A DNA stretch of 64,000 nucleotides from Veillonellaceae bacterium (GCA_900766245.1 CAAFUR010000029.1:1-64000), one strand, 5' to 3'. Positions 36,653 to 45,271 are shown, counted from the stretch's first letter. Numbers and translations are program-made. Notes: generated by a model not told the origin, from the sequence alone.

Positions 36653-37372
36653 TTATCGTTGACGTCTCGCTTCATATAAAAGAACCGCTGCTGCTACCGA
36701 TGCATTTAATGAGTTAATGGTTCCAAACATAGGAATTGTTACCAATACATCACACAATTCCTTTGTCAATCGACTTAGACCTTTTCCCTCATTACCAATG
36801 ACCAATACAATAGGACCTGCCATATTGACATCATACATCACAGTCCCATCCATATGAGCTCCCATCACCCAGAAGCCTTGACTTTTTAATTGCTCAATGG
36901 TCTGTGCTACATTACCAATTTGCACCAAAGGAATCGATTCCACAGCCCCTGCAGATGTTTTACCTACAGTAGCATTAATAGGTGCATTATGACGCTTAGG
37001 AATTAATACAGCTGTAGCACCTACACATTCAGCCGTACGAATGATAGCACCCATATTATGAGGATCTTCCACACCATCCGTTAAAATTAACAACGGATGT
37101 TCTTCCGTACATGCCAGCAATACATCTTGTAACTCTTGGAACTTCACTGCATTCACCAAGGCTATCACACCTTGATTCGGCACATCACTAGGATACTTCT
37201 GTAAATCTCGTTCCTTCACGCGACGAATTTCTACACCCTTAGACTTTGCCAAACCCAATATCTCTGAAAGAGAACCCCCTTGCTTACCTTCTACCACTAA
37301 AATACGATGAATCCCTCGATCTGACTTCAGCGCCTCACGCACAGCATTACGACCTACAATAAACGTATCCAT
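36653..37372 (-). CDS. rlmB: 23S rRNA 2'-O-guanosine methyltransferase RlmB-like (SPOUT)
   Basis: This 239-residue SPOUT methyltransferase methylates rRNA or tRNA ribose. The N-terminal substrate-binding part (VGRNAVREALKS) is followed by DGVEDPHNMGAIIRTAECVGA, LVIGNEGKGLSRLTKELCD and the trefoil-knot ending PMFGTINSLNASVAAAVLLYEA. The ATG at 37372 with GAGG six bases upstream is preferred over an upstream start at 37408. It has its own predicted promoter 200 bases upstream. Confidence 0.9.
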   Translation of the reverse strand: MDTFIVGRNAVREALKSDRGIHRILVVEGKQGGSLSEILGLAKSKGVEIRRVKERDLQKYPSDVPNQGVIALVNAVKFQELQDVLLACTEEHPLLILTDGVEDPHNMGAIIRTAECVGATAVLIPKRHNAPINATVGKTSAGAVESIPLVQIGNVAQTIEQLKSQGFWVMGAHMDGTVMYDVNMAGPIVLVIGNEGKGLSRLTKELCDVLVTIPMFGTINSLNASVAAAVLLYEARRQR

Positions 37373-37534
37373 GAAAACCTCAAACTTTCCAAAAAGCAAA
37401 CCTAACAATACGCAGTAACATCTTACTAAACATATTGCGCTTCACATTACTAAGCATACTAACTAGAAATAGTGTCTATACATACATGTTAAACATATCA
37501 ATATGAAAAGTACATATTTCATATCATCAAAATC

Positions 37535-37562
37535 AATACAAAAGCTTAGAAACCACTAAGCT
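37535..37562 (-). promoter_or_regulatory. hairpin in the rlmB leader
   Basis: Arms AGCTTAG (37543-37549) and CTAAGCT (37556-37562) pair perfectly, and the minus strand continues TTTTGTATTG. It falls at the predicted 5' end of the rlmB transcript. It could stop read-through from mrnC or stabilise the mRNA end. Confidence 0.45.
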
Positions 37563-37570
37563 ATTAATCT

Positions 37571-37600
37571 ATTATACCACTAAAACAAGACAACTCCCAA
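37571..37600 (-). promoter_or_regulatory. promoter of rlmB-yacP
   Basis: On the minus strand an extended -10 TGGTATAAT (TATAAT at 37571-37576) is preceded with an 18-base spacer by TTGGGA (37595-37600). It gives a leader of about 190 bases before the rlmB ATG. Confidence 0.6.
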
Positions 37601-37610
37601 CATAACACAT

Positions 37611-37637
37611 GAGCGCCCCCCCTGAAACGTTGTCACA
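37611..37637 (+). repeat. repeat motif A, copy 1
   Basis: The sequence CTGAAACGTTGTCACA (37622-37637) is an exact 16-base inverted copy of the 3' end of mrnC (38071-38086 on the opposite strand). It is also the first copy of a degenerate direct repeat, beginning TGAGCGCC, whose second copy lies at 37790-37818. Confidence 0.6.
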
Positions 37638-37709
37638 CCCACTAGTACAATGAAAAAAACATATTCTATGCCATGTCACGTTCATCTGTCGTTAATTCAG
37701 AAAACACAA

Positions 37710-37779
37710 GAAGAGCACGGTGTGCCCCCGAACAAACATCATGAAATGCCGTTTGAGAAGGGGTATACCGTGCTCTTCC
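37710..37779 (+). repeat. covarying hairpin element B, copy 1
   Basis: Arms GAAGAGCACGGTGTGCCCC and GGGGTATACCGTGCTCTTC form a 19-bp stem on the plus-strand RNA (two G-U wobbles). Inside are an internal loop with tandem G-A/A-G pairs, a 5-bp stem CAAAC/GTTTG and the apical ATCATGAAATGCC. Copy 2 at 37918-37986 has the same shape with compensating changes. The wobbles would be A-C mismatches on the other strand, favouring a plus-strand transcript. Confidence 0.75.
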
Positions 37780-37789
37780 CTTTTCACCT

Positions 37790-37818
37790 GAGCACCATCT
37801 GATGAAAGGTTGTCATCC
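37790..37818 (+). repeat. repeat motif A, copy 2
   Basis: Here TGAGCACC..TGAAAGGTTGTCA follows the pattern of copy 1 (TGAGCGCC..TGAAACGTTGTCA), with 13 of 14 bases matching in the core TGAAASGTTGTCA region. It lies directly after hairpin element B1. Confidence 0.5.
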
Positions 37819-37839
37819 TATATACTTTTAGAGAAATAC

Positions 37840-37896
37840 GCCATAGACTTCCAAGAAGATATATTTGTATCTGCTATAAGAAGTCTGTAGCTTTTT
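37840..37896 (+). terminator. plus-strand intrinsic terminator in the rlmB-mrnC spacer
   Basis: GCCATAGACTTC (37840-37851) pairs with GAAGTCTGTAGC (37880-37891), with one mismatch and one U-G wobble, and is followed by TTTTT. No plus-strand gene lies upstream, which suggests a non-coding plus-strand transcript. The same arms would form a weaker hairpin on the minus strand. Confidence 0.55.
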
Positions 37897-37917
37897 GATG
37901 ATTAGCTGAAGACCTAG

Positions 37918-37986
37918 AAGAGCACGGCGTGTTCCTGAAGAAACATCATGAAATGCCGTTTCTGAAGGAATATGCCGTGCTCTTCC
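37918..37986 (+). repeat. covarying hairpin element B, copy 2
   Basis: Arms GAAGAGCACGGCGTGTTCC and GGAATATGCCGTGCTCTTC form the same 19-bp stem as copy 1. Compared with copy 1, T-A becomes C-G, two C-G pairs become T-A, and the first pair of the inner stem flips from C-G to G-C. The tandem G-A/A-G internal loop and the apical AAACATCATGAAATGCCGTTT are unchanged. Confidence 0.75.
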
Positions 37987-37996
37987 ATTCCACAGA

Positions 37997-38050
37997 TTAA
38001 GAAAACGCCACAGACTTCAATACAAGTTAATTAATGAAAGCCTATGGCGT
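37997..38050 (-). terminator. terminator of the radA-to-mrnC transcript
   Basis: On the minus strand ACGCCATAGGCTTTCA (38035-38050) pairs with TGAAGTCTGTGGCGT (38005-38019), using wobbles, and is followed by TTTTC. It lies 14 bases past the mrnC stop. Its sequence resembles hairpin C1, so the two may be diverged copies. Confidence 0.55.
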
Positions 38051-38063
38051 ATTTATATTCATG

Positions 38064-38522
38064 CTACATATGTGACAACGTTTCAGCAAAAGCGAATTCC
38101 ATGAGAGTAGTAAGCCTCTCTTCATCCCCCTTGCGATAGGTATACCCCAACAACGCCTCAAAGGCTGTACTCATGCGGTATTCCTGTACACTGGCACTTT
38201 TCGGTACATGCACATTACTATTGCGAGCCCGTTTTGCCACTAATAACTCTTCCTCTGTCAGAGTTGACTCTAATGCCTGTAATACTTTCGCCTGTGCTTT
38301 TGCATTGATAAATGACGTCACTACATCATGAAGTATTTGTGTTTTTGTAATGCCCGTTTCTACTACACGATTTCTGATAAATAAGGTATATACACCATCC
38401 CCAATATAAGCAAGCATAAGAGAGTCCTCTAAAGGACCCTCTCCATTTGCTTCTACTTTCACTGAAGATTTTAATTTATCAATCGCCATAGATCGTAGCT
38501 GTTTATATCGATTAAAGTTCAC
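38064..38522 (-). CDS. mrnC: mini-ribonuclease III MrnC
   Basis: This is a 152-residue RNase III-like nuclease without a double-stranded RNA-binding domain; in Bacillus it matures 23S rRNA. The catalytic region EDSLMLAYIGDGVYTLFIRNRVV and the later KRARNSNVHVPKSASVQEYR and TAFEALLGYTY segments are clear. I chose the GTG at 38522 (GGTGG upstream), overlapping cysS by 11 bases. The ATG at 38489 is possible but has no ribosome-binding site. Its 3' end is part of an inverted repeat with the spacer. Confidence 0.85.
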   Translation of the reverse strand: MNFNRYKQLRSMAIDKLKSSVKVEANGEGPLEDSLMLAYIGDGVYTLFIRNRVVETGITKTQILHDVVTSFINAKAQAKVLQALESTLTEEELLVAKRARNSNVHVPKSASVQEYRMSTAFEALLGYTYRKGDEERLTTLMEFAFAETLSHM

Positions 38523-39960
38523 GTTTTTTCCACCGTGCCCCTTGTGGGGAATCTTCGATGACGATGCCAATATTGGCCAATTCATCACGAATGGAGTCTG
38601 CAATACCCCATTGTTTTTGGTCACGTGCACATTGACGAATATTTAAGATTACTTCCATTAATTGATTGTATTCTTCGTTACTAGTTTCTTGACCTTTCCA
38701 GCCCTCTTCTAATAAACCTAGAATATCTAACATCATTTTAAAGATCTCTTTAACTTCACCAATAGTACTATGGCATACAGTGCCATCACAGCTTTGAACA
38801 GATTGGTAATAGATGTTAATTTCTTTTGCCAAACCATAGATTGGTGCTGTTGCTAGCGCTGTATTGAAATCATCGCTCATAGCTGCTTCAAACTCTTCTT
38901 TATAGTTACGAGCATTTTTCAATAATTCTGCTGCTTCCAGTTCACACAATCCTTCTGGACGACTTTCTAAGTACAATAAGTTGTCAATCACAGTTTGGAA
39001 TCGTTCAATAGCCTTAGTCGCTTCATCTAAGCGTTCATCACTAAAGTCCAATGGACTACGATAGTGTGTGCTCAACAAGAAAAAACGCAATGCATCTGCA
39101 CTATATTGTTCTAAAATATCTTTCACCAAGAAGAAATTGTTCAAGGATTTACTCATTTTTTCTTGATTAATGGTAATGAAACCATTGTGTACCCAATAAC
39201 GTACAGCTGGATGGTGTTCAGAGCATCCTTCAGATTGGGCAATTTCATTTTCATGATGAGGGAAGATTAAGTCAGATCCACCGCCATGGAAGTCAAATTC
39301 TTCGCCCAAATATTTTTGACTCATGGCAGAACATTCAATGTGCCAACCTGGTCGACCTTGCCCCCAAGGGCTTTCCCAGAATGGTTCGCCTGGTTTTGCC
39401 GCTTTCCATAAAGCAAAGTCCATTGGATTTTCCTTACGGTCATCTACATCTACACGAGCACCAGCTTCCATATCGTCTAAAGTACGACCAGATAGTTTAC
39501 CATAATACTCAAATTTCTCTACACGATAGTACACATCACCATCTACTGCATAGGCATAGCCATTGTCGATTAATGTAGTGATCATGGAAATAATTTCTTC
39601 CATATGCGTAGACACACGAGGATATACATCGGCACGACGCACATGTAATGCATCCATTACATCATAGTATGCATCAATATAGCGATCAGAGATTACATTC
39701 CATGCTACCCCTTCACCATTAGACGTATTAATGATTTTATCATCCACATCTGTAAAGTTTTGGATATATGTTACTTTATAGCCTACATGGCTCAAATAAC
39801 GACGAATGGTATCCCAGGTCACAAAAGGACGTGCATTGCCAATATGAGGATGATTATATGGTGTAACTCCGCATACATAGATGCTAACTTCCCCTTCTTT
39901 CACAGGTTGGAATACTGATTTTTCACGAGTCATCGTGTTGAAAACGGTCAGTTCTCTCAT
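38512..39960 (-). CDS. cysS: cysteinyl-tRNA synthetase
   Basis: This 482-residue class I synthetase charges tRNA(Cys). The zinc cysteine and HIGH motif are in YVCGVTPYNHPHIGNARPF, the second zinc site is in GWHIECSAMS and HHENEIAQSE, and the KMSKS loop is in EKMSKSLNN. The ATG at 39960 with AAGGAGG upstream is chosen over a GTG at 39984. cysE, which lies between gltX and cysS in Bacillus, is missing. Confidence 0.95.
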   Translation of the reverse strand: MRELTVFNTMTREKSVFQPVKEGEVSIYVCGVTPYNHPHIGNARPFVTWDTIRRYLSHVGYKVTYIQNFTDVDDKIINTSNGEGVAWNVISDRYIDAYYDVMDALHVRRADVYPRVSTHMEEIISMITTLIDNGYAYAVDGDVYYRVEKFEYYGKLSGRTLDDMEAGARVDVDDRKENPMDFALWKAAKPGEPFWESPWGQGRPGWHIECSAMSQKYLGEEFDFHGGGSDLIFPHHENEIAQSEGCSEHHPAVRYWVHNGFITINQEKMSKSLNNFFLVKDILEQYSADALRFFLLSTHYRSPLDFSDERLDEATKAIERFQTVIDNLLYLESRPEGLCELEAAELLKNARNYKEEFEAAMSDDFNTALATAPIYGLAKEINIYYQSVQSCDGTVCHSTIGEVKEIFKMMLDILGLLEEGWKGQETSNEEYNQLMEVILNIRQCARDQKQWGIADSIRDELANIGIVIEDSPQGARWKKREL

Positions 39961-39984
39961 TAGAAATAGCCTCCTTGTATGCAC

Positions 39985-41424
39985 TTAGCCTAAACGGCGA
40001 AGTACTTTTTCTTTGCCAAATAAGGTAATAATATAATTCAAGTCAGGACCATGCATTTGACCTGTGGTAGCGATACGAATCGGCATAAATACAAATTTAC
40101 CTTTTAATCCTGTTTCTTTCATAATCGCTTTGATTGCTGCTTTGACTGCATCTGGGGTAATCTCATCCATGGCTTCAATTTTTTCTTTGAAAGCCCCAAT
40201 TACTGTTGGATACGATTCTTCAGCTTTCACAGCTGCAATCTCTTCTGCATGTTCTGCATCTTCTAGGATATCATCTTGGAAGAACATATTTACTTCATCT
40301 ACGATTTGAGCACCATAACTAATATGGTCTTTCACACAAGTACAAAGCATTGTGAGCCATGCTTGTTCCTCTGCAGATGGGCTTTCACTAGCGTAGCCAG
40401 CTTTCACCAAATGAGGCAAGCATAATTCATACAACGCCTCTGGTGTCAATTGTTTCATATAGTTAAAGTTGATGTAATTCAATTTGTCGATGTCAAAGAC
40501 AGCAGGATTTTTTGCTACACGATCCATAGAGAATTTTTGACACAACTCTTCCTTAGTGAATAGTTCTTCCTCACCTTCAGGAGCCCAGCCTAGTAAGGCT
40601 AAGAAGTTCACAATCGCTTCTGGCAAGTATCCCAACTCACGGTATTGTTCAACAGAGGTAGCACCATGTCGTTTACTCATTTTTTTGCCATCTTTGCCCA
40701 TAATCAAGGAAATATGACCAAATGTTGGTACATCCCAGCCTAAGGCTTTATAGATCACGATTTGACGTGGTGTGTTAGATAAATGTTCTTCCGCACGGAT
40801 AACATGAGAAATACCCATTGTGTGGTCGTCTACCACAACAGCATAGTTATAGACAGGAATTCCGTCGGATTTTACGATAACGAAATCGCCAATACCATTA
40901 GATTCAAAGGATACGTGTCCACGAACCATATCATCAAATGCTACTGTTTCATGCAATGGAACACGCAAACGGATAGTCGGTTTGCGACCTTCTGCTTTGT
41001 AAGCAGCCTTTTGTTCTTCTGTTAAATGATGACAATGTCCATTGTATTTAGGTGTTTCACCACGACCTAATTGTTCTTCCCGAACAGAATCTAATTCTTC
41101 TTGAGAACAATAACATTCGTAAGCATGACCAGATTCTAATAATTGTTTCGTCACTTGATCGTAAATATCTAAACGTTCTGTTTGACGATATGGTCCTGCT
41201 TCACCCCCTACGTCAACACCTTCATCCCAGTCCATACCAAGCCATTTAAGAGCAGCCTTAATATTTTCTTCGCTTTCACGAGTAGAACGAGCTTGATCAG
41301 TATCTTCCACGCGTAATAAGAATGTACCTTGCTCCTTGCGAGCTAATAAATAGTTAAATAATGCGGAACGAGCTCCACCAATATGAAATGGACCGGTTGG
41401 ACTCGGTGCAAAACGAACTTTCAT
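39985..41424 (-). CDS. gltX: glutamyl-tRNA synthetase
   Basis: This 479-residue class I enzyme charges tRNA(Glu). It has FAPSPTGPFHIGGARSALFN with HIGG, a CYCSQEEL segment in the zinc-site position, and the KMSKS loop KKMSKRHGA. The full anticodon-binding C-terminal half is present, unlike in GluQ. It follows ispDF by three bases and precedes cysS by 24. Confidence 0.95.
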   Translation of the reverse strand: MKVRFAPSPTGPFHIGGARSALFNYLLARKEQGTFLLRVEDTDQARSTRESEENIKAALKWLGMDWDEGVDVGGEAGPYRQTERLDIYDQVTKQLLESGHAYECYCSQEELDSVREEQLGRGETPKYNGHCHHLTEEQKAAYKAEGRKPTIRLRVPLHETVAFDDMVRGHVSFESNGIGDFVIVKSDGIPVYNYAVVVDDHTMGISHVIRAEEHLSNTPRQIVIYKALGWDVPTFGHISLIMGKDGKKMSKRHGATSVEQYRELGYLPEAIVNFLALLGWAPEGEEELFTKEELCQKFSMDRVAKNPAVFDIDKLNYINFNYMKQLTPEALYELCLPHLVKAGYASESPSAEEQAWLTMLCTCVKDHISYGAQIVDEVNMFFQDDILEDAEHAEEIAAVKAEESYPTVIGAFKEKIEAMDEITPDAVKAAIKAIMKETGLKGKFVFMPIRIATTGQMHGPDLNYIITLFGKEKVLRRLG

Positions 41425-41427
41425 GAG

Positions 41428-42594
41428 TTATAACTCCTCTCTTTCATACATTGAAACAACAGCTTGTGCGGCTATACCTTCTGTTCTTCCCAAGGCACCT
41501 AACCCTTCATTTGTCGTTGCTTTAATACTAATTCTACTAAGAGGGATACCTAAATCCACACTTAGATTTTCTTTCATTTTTTCAATATGAGGTTTCAATT
41601 TTGGAGCTTCTGCAATGACCATGATATCTGCATTGTAGATTCCAAAATTTGAGTCCTTTAATAATTGTACCACTTTTTCTAATAATAGCCTACTAGAAAT
41701 CCCTTTGAAAGCATCATCTTCTGGAGGAAAATAATAGCCAATGTCTCGCATACCTGCAGCCCCTAGCATAGCATCCATAAGGGCATGAATCAACACATCC
41801 GCATCAGAATGCCCATCAGGACCAATAGGGCTATCGATAGTTACCCCTCCTAATACACAAGGTCGTCCCTCTTTGAAACGGTGGATATCATAACCATAAC
41901 CAATACGCATCATAGATTCTACTCCTAAATACTTCTTAGCAATTGCCACATCTTCAGGGACTGTTAATTTAATATTTTTTCTATCCCCTTCTACAATGTG
42001 CACTGGGTTTCCTTGAAACTCTACTAAAGACACATCATCGGTTCCTTTATATCTGTGTTCTTCCGCATATACATAAGCATCTAACAAAATAGCAGTTTGA
42101 AACCCTTGTGGTGTTTGCATTCCATATAATTCAGAACGTACTAATGTTTCTTCTACATATCCCTCTGCATTCACACGTTTTATCGTATCTACTACAGGAA
42201 TGGCTGGCACTGCAGCTCCATATACTTTAGCCCCCTCAACCACTCGATGAGCTAACTCCTTGTTCGCTAATGGTCTTGCACCATCATGCACTAATACAAT
42301 CTCTGCTCCATTCGATACTTGTGAAAGTCCAGCAGCTACAGAGTCTTGTCGTTCTGCACCGCCAATCACATATTGTACCATCCACGGTACCTGCATAGCT
42401 TCTACTTGTTCTTGAATAGAGAGTTGATCTTCTTCCGATACAACCACAATGACTTCTTCCAAGCCTTCCCATTGTTTCATGTGATGTAAATTCCATTGTA
42501 ACACTGTATACTGTCCTAACGGCATACACACTTTATTCTCTGTATAGCCCATTCGGCGTCCTGCACCTGCCGCTAATAAGATACAACTAATCAT
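41428..42594 (-). CDS. ispDF: bifunctional IspD/IspF isoprenoid enzyme
   Basis: This 388-residue fusion carries two MEP-pathway enzymes. Residues 1 to about 228 are IspD (cytidylyltransferase; LLAAGAGRRMG, EDQ-type segment and VHDGARPL). From Met229 is IspF (MECDP synthase), with metal ligands in GYGYDIHRF (Asp236, His238) and DGHSDADVLIHALMDAMLGA. The intervening IspE is encoded elsewhere. In Bacillus ispD and ispF are adjacent separate genes in this same place, so the fusion is local. Confidence 0.95.
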   Translation of the reverse strand: MISCILLAAGAGRRMGYTENKVCMPLGQYTVLQWNLHHMKQWEGLEEVIVVVSEEDQLSIQEQVEAMQVPWMVQYVIGGAERQDSVAAGLSQVSNGAEIVLVHDGARPLANKELAHRVVEGAKVYGAAVPAIPVVDTIKRVNAEGYVEETLVRSELYGMQTPQGFQTAILLDAYVYAEEHRYKGTDDVSLVEFQGNPVHIVEGDRKNIKLTVPEDVAIAKKYLGVESMMRIGYGYDIHRFKEGRPCVLGGVTIDSPIGPDGHSDADVLIHALMDAMLGAAGMRDIGYYFPPEDDAFKGISSRLLLEKVVQLLKDSNFGIYNADIMVIAEAPKLKPHIEKMKENLSVDLGIPLSRISIKATTNEGLGALGRTEGIAAQAVVSMYEREEL

Positions 42595-42606
42595 GGTACT
42601 CCCTTT

Positions 42607-43740
42607 CTAGGAATTTGATTCCTCTACACGGGCAAAAATCATTCGTCCCGCACTGGTTTGTAATACAGAGGTAACTACTACATTTACTGTTTGATCCACA
42701 TAGTCTACACCATTTTCCACAACAATCATAGTACCGTCATCTAAATAGGCAACTCCTTGATGTGGTTCTTTACCAACTTTCATAATACGTACTAGTAAGG
42801 TTTCACCACTCGTCATTTTGGGCTTAATAGCATTTGCTAGATCATTTAGGTTCAACACCCCAACTCCTTGTAATGTAGCTACTTTATTCAGGTTAAAATC
42901 ATTGGTTATGAGCTTCCAATGTTTATCCATACTAAGGCGAATCAATTTCAAATCTACTTCTGACAGATCTTCATAATCAACATCTATGATTTCCATAGAT
43001 TCTGTTAATTTTTCACGCATTGTCTGTAGTAAGTCTAACCCTCGTCTTCCTTTATTACGTTTCAAAGTATCCGCAGAGTCAGACAATTTTTGTAATTCTT
43101 CTAGTACAAATACAGGCACTATGAAAGGACCTTCCAAAAATCCTGTATTCACAATATCTAAAATTCGGCCATCAATGACAACCGATGTATCTAAAACCTT
43201 AGCAGAACAAGTTCGGATTTCTTTTACTTTAGATTCTTTAGGTGATCTACCCTTATTGAGCAATCCTCTAAACGTATAAGATACCATAGCTTTATATAAG
43301 TCTGGCCCTTTATCCATCCCCAAACGAATCCCTATATATCCCAATACAGCACTGAGCGCGATAGGTAAGTATGAGCCAATAATTGGTACACGCTCAAAAG
43401 CCATACCAATTAAATTAGCAATAATGAGTCCAAATAATAATCCTATCGTGCCAGCTACTAGTTGTTGACTAGGAACTCGACTTAAAATACGTTCAATTTG
43501 TTTTGCTACTCTTAATCCTATACGCAAAATAAACTGGGACACTAAATAACCGATAAAAGCTGCTAGTAAGATACTTATGGTATAGTACAATATCATCACT
43601 GCAGAGATTCCAAATACACCCATTTGCAGCATCTTTTCATCCCATATAGATACCATAAGTGTTGATAGTGCATCTGCTCCGACGTACCCCATACTGCCAA
43701 ATAAAATAGCAATAGCATAGCGCAATAATTTATAAATCAT
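42607..43740 (-). CDS. PIN/TRAM domain membrane protein (YacL-like)
   Basis: This 377-residue protein has about four N-terminal membrane helices (residues 1-150). A PIN domain follows, from about 190 (LDTSVVIDGRILDIVNTGFL, with acidic residues in IDVDYEDLSEVDLKLIRL and LITNDFNLNKVA), and then a C-terminal TRAM domain near 300-370. PIN domains are usually RNases; the physiological target is unknown. It sits between radA and ispDF, as in Bacillus. Its ATG has an AGGAGGTGACC ribosome-binding site. Confidence 0.88.
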   Translation of the reverse strand: MIYKLLRYAIAILFGSMGYVGADALSTLMVSIWDEKMLQMGVFGISAVMILYYTISILLAAFIGYLVSQFILRIGLRVAKQIERILSRVPSQQLVAGTIGLLFGLIIANLIGMAFERVPIIGSYLPIALSAVLGYIGIRLGMDKGPDLYKAMVSYTFRGLLNKGRSPKESKVKEIRTCSAKVLDTSVVIDGRILDIVNTGFLEGPFIVPVFVLEELQKLSDSADTLKRNKGRRGLDLLQTMREKLTESMEIIDVDYEDLSEVDLKLIRLSMDKHWKLITNDFNLNKVATLQGVGVLNLNDLANAIKPKMTSGETLLVRIMKVGKEPHQGVAYLDDGTMIVVENGVDYVDQTVNVVVTSVLQTSAGRMIFARVEESNS

Positions 43741-43823
43741 ATGGTCACCTCCTCTTTTTTTAGTATACTATCCCTACGTGTAATTCTAATGAATACTTCA
43801 TAGTAAAGACTTCGCACATAGGG

Positions 43824-45200
43824 TTAGAAAATACTTTTCATCACTTCTTGAATACTAGTCACCCCTTGTATGGAGATACCTTCTTGTATTCCTTTTAATT
43901 GTTTTACATTCCCAGCAGGAATCACAAATTGTTTAAATCCTAATTTCTTAGCTTCCGCAATTCGTTGTTCTATACGTGGAATACTACGAATATTACCTGT
44001 CAAGCCTACTTCGCCTAATATCACCATATCTGGAGGTACAGGCTTGTTTTTTAAGTTAGAAATTATGGCTACTGCCATGGCTAAGTCACAAGCTGGTTCA
44101 TTAATTTTTAACCCCCCAATGATAGTGACATACACATCTTTATTACCTAAGGTAAAGCCACAGCGTTTTTCTAATACTGCTAGGAGTAAAATCAGCTTAT
44201 TTAAATCATATCCAATAGCGGTTCTCCGTGGCATACCAAAGGCAGTGGATACCACTAAACTCTGCACTTCTACCAAGATAGGTCGTACTCCTTCTAAGTA
44301 TGCCATTATGGCAGAACCCGTCTCTTCTTCTGATCGCTCTGCTAATAGAGTAGCTGATGGGTTGAGGAGTTCACCTAACCCTTCTTCTTCCATGGTAAAT
44401 AATCCTGATTCCGATGTAGATCCAAATCGATTTTTAATTCCTCGTAAAATACGAAATTGATAGGACCGTTCTCCTTCAAAATACAATACTACGTCTACCA
44501 TATGCTCTAACATACGAGGTCCTGCGATAGTACCATCTTTGGTAACATGACCAATGATAATCACTGGAATGTCTTGATCTTTTGCAAAGCGTAACAATCT
44601 AGCTGTGCATTCACGAACTTGACTGACACTTCCCGGTGCAGATTCTACAGAACTTACATACATAGTTTGGATAGAGTCAATCACAAGTAACATTGGTTGA
44701 CTTCGTTTAGCTTCATTCAATATGGTATCTAAATTAGTTTCTGCTTGCACTAAGAGATTGGAAGAATTGATACCTAGTCGATGAGCTCTCAGCTTTAACT
44801 GCATATCTGATTCTTCTCCAGATGCATATAGGACTTTACCTGACTCTTCTGCAATACGACCAGACACTTGTAACAGTAAGGTAGACTTACCAATACCTGG
44901 GTCCCCACCTAGCAAGATTAACGCACCAGGTACAATACCCCCGCCAAGAACACGATCAATCTCTCCATATCCAGAAGTAATTCGGGCAATAGCACCTACC
45001 TCAATCTCTGTCAAAGCCTTGGGCTTGTTATCTTCATCTTTTACCGGTCGATAAGACGCTACATGCTTTGTTTTAACTTCCGGTTGCAGTTCTTCCTCCA
45101 CCGCCGTATTCCAAGCACCACAAGCAGTACAACGACCAAACCATTTCGATGATTCATTTCCACACTCTGAGCAGAAAAAAACTGTTTTCTTTTTAGCCAT
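43824..45200 (-). CDS. radA: DNA repair protein RadA
   Basis: This 458-residue RecA-like ATPase promotes branch migration in recombination. It has an N-terminal C4 zinc finger (Cys10, Cys13, Cys24, Cys27), Walker A GGDPGIGKST, the RadA-specific KNRFGS motif and a Lon-protease-like C-terminal domain (DVYVTIIGGLKINEPACDLA). disA, which follows radA in Bacillus, is absent here. Confidence 0.95.
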   Translation of the reverse strand: MAKKKTVFFCSECGNESSKWFGRCTACGAWNTAVEEELQPEVKTKHVASYRPVKDEDNKPKALTEIEVGAIARITSGYGEIDRVLGGGIVPGALILLGGDPGIGKSTLLLQVSGRIAEESGKVLYASGEESDMQLKLRAHRLGINSSNLLVQAETNLDTILNEAKRSQPMLLVIDSIQTMYVSSVESAPGSVSQVRECTARLLRFAKDQDIPVIIIGHVTKDGTIAGPRMLEHMVDVVLYFEGERSYQFRILRGIKNRFGSTSESGLFTMEEEGLGELLNPSATLLAERSEEETGSAIMAYLEGVRPILVEVQSLVVSTAFGMPRRTAIGYDLNKLILLLAVLEKRCGFTLGNKDVYVTIIGGLKINEPACDLAMAVAIISNLKNKPVPPDMVILGEVGLTGNIRSIPRIEQRIAEAKKLGFKQFVIPAGNVKQLKGIQEGISIQGVTSIQEVMKSIF

Positions 45201-45212
45201 ATATACCCTTTC

Positions 45213-45250
45213 TTATAAAAATAATGCGCGTCACTGAAAAGAAACGCGCA
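45213..45250 (-). terminator. intrinsic terminator after upp
   Basis: Arms TGCGCGT (45225-45231) and ACGCGCA (45244-45250) pair perfectly, and the minus strand continues as TTATTTTTATA. It lies between upp and radA. Confidence 0.7.
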
Positions 45251-45271
45251 CTACTCTTCGGGCAACACCGT

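Larger units (their letters stand above)
37373..38063. other. repeat-rich spacer between rlmB and mrnC
   Basis: This spacer of about 690 bases carries no credible ORF but is full of structure. In plus order it holds a leader hairpin (37543-37562), the rlmB promoter, motif A1 (37611-37637), hairpin element B1 (37710-37779), motif A2 (37790-37818), terminator C1 (37840-37896), hairpin element B2 (37918-37986) and hairpin C2 (38005-38050). A and B are repeated direct elements. Such spacing is exceptional inside an otherwise tightly packed housekeeping cluster. Confidence 0.7.

Noticed and set aside
37373..38063. CRISPR array in the repeat-rich spacer
   Set aside because: Only two copies of each element, unequal spacing and no uniform short repeats.
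39961..40000. T-box leader before cysS
   Set aside because: The gap to gltX is only 24 bases, too short for a T-box.
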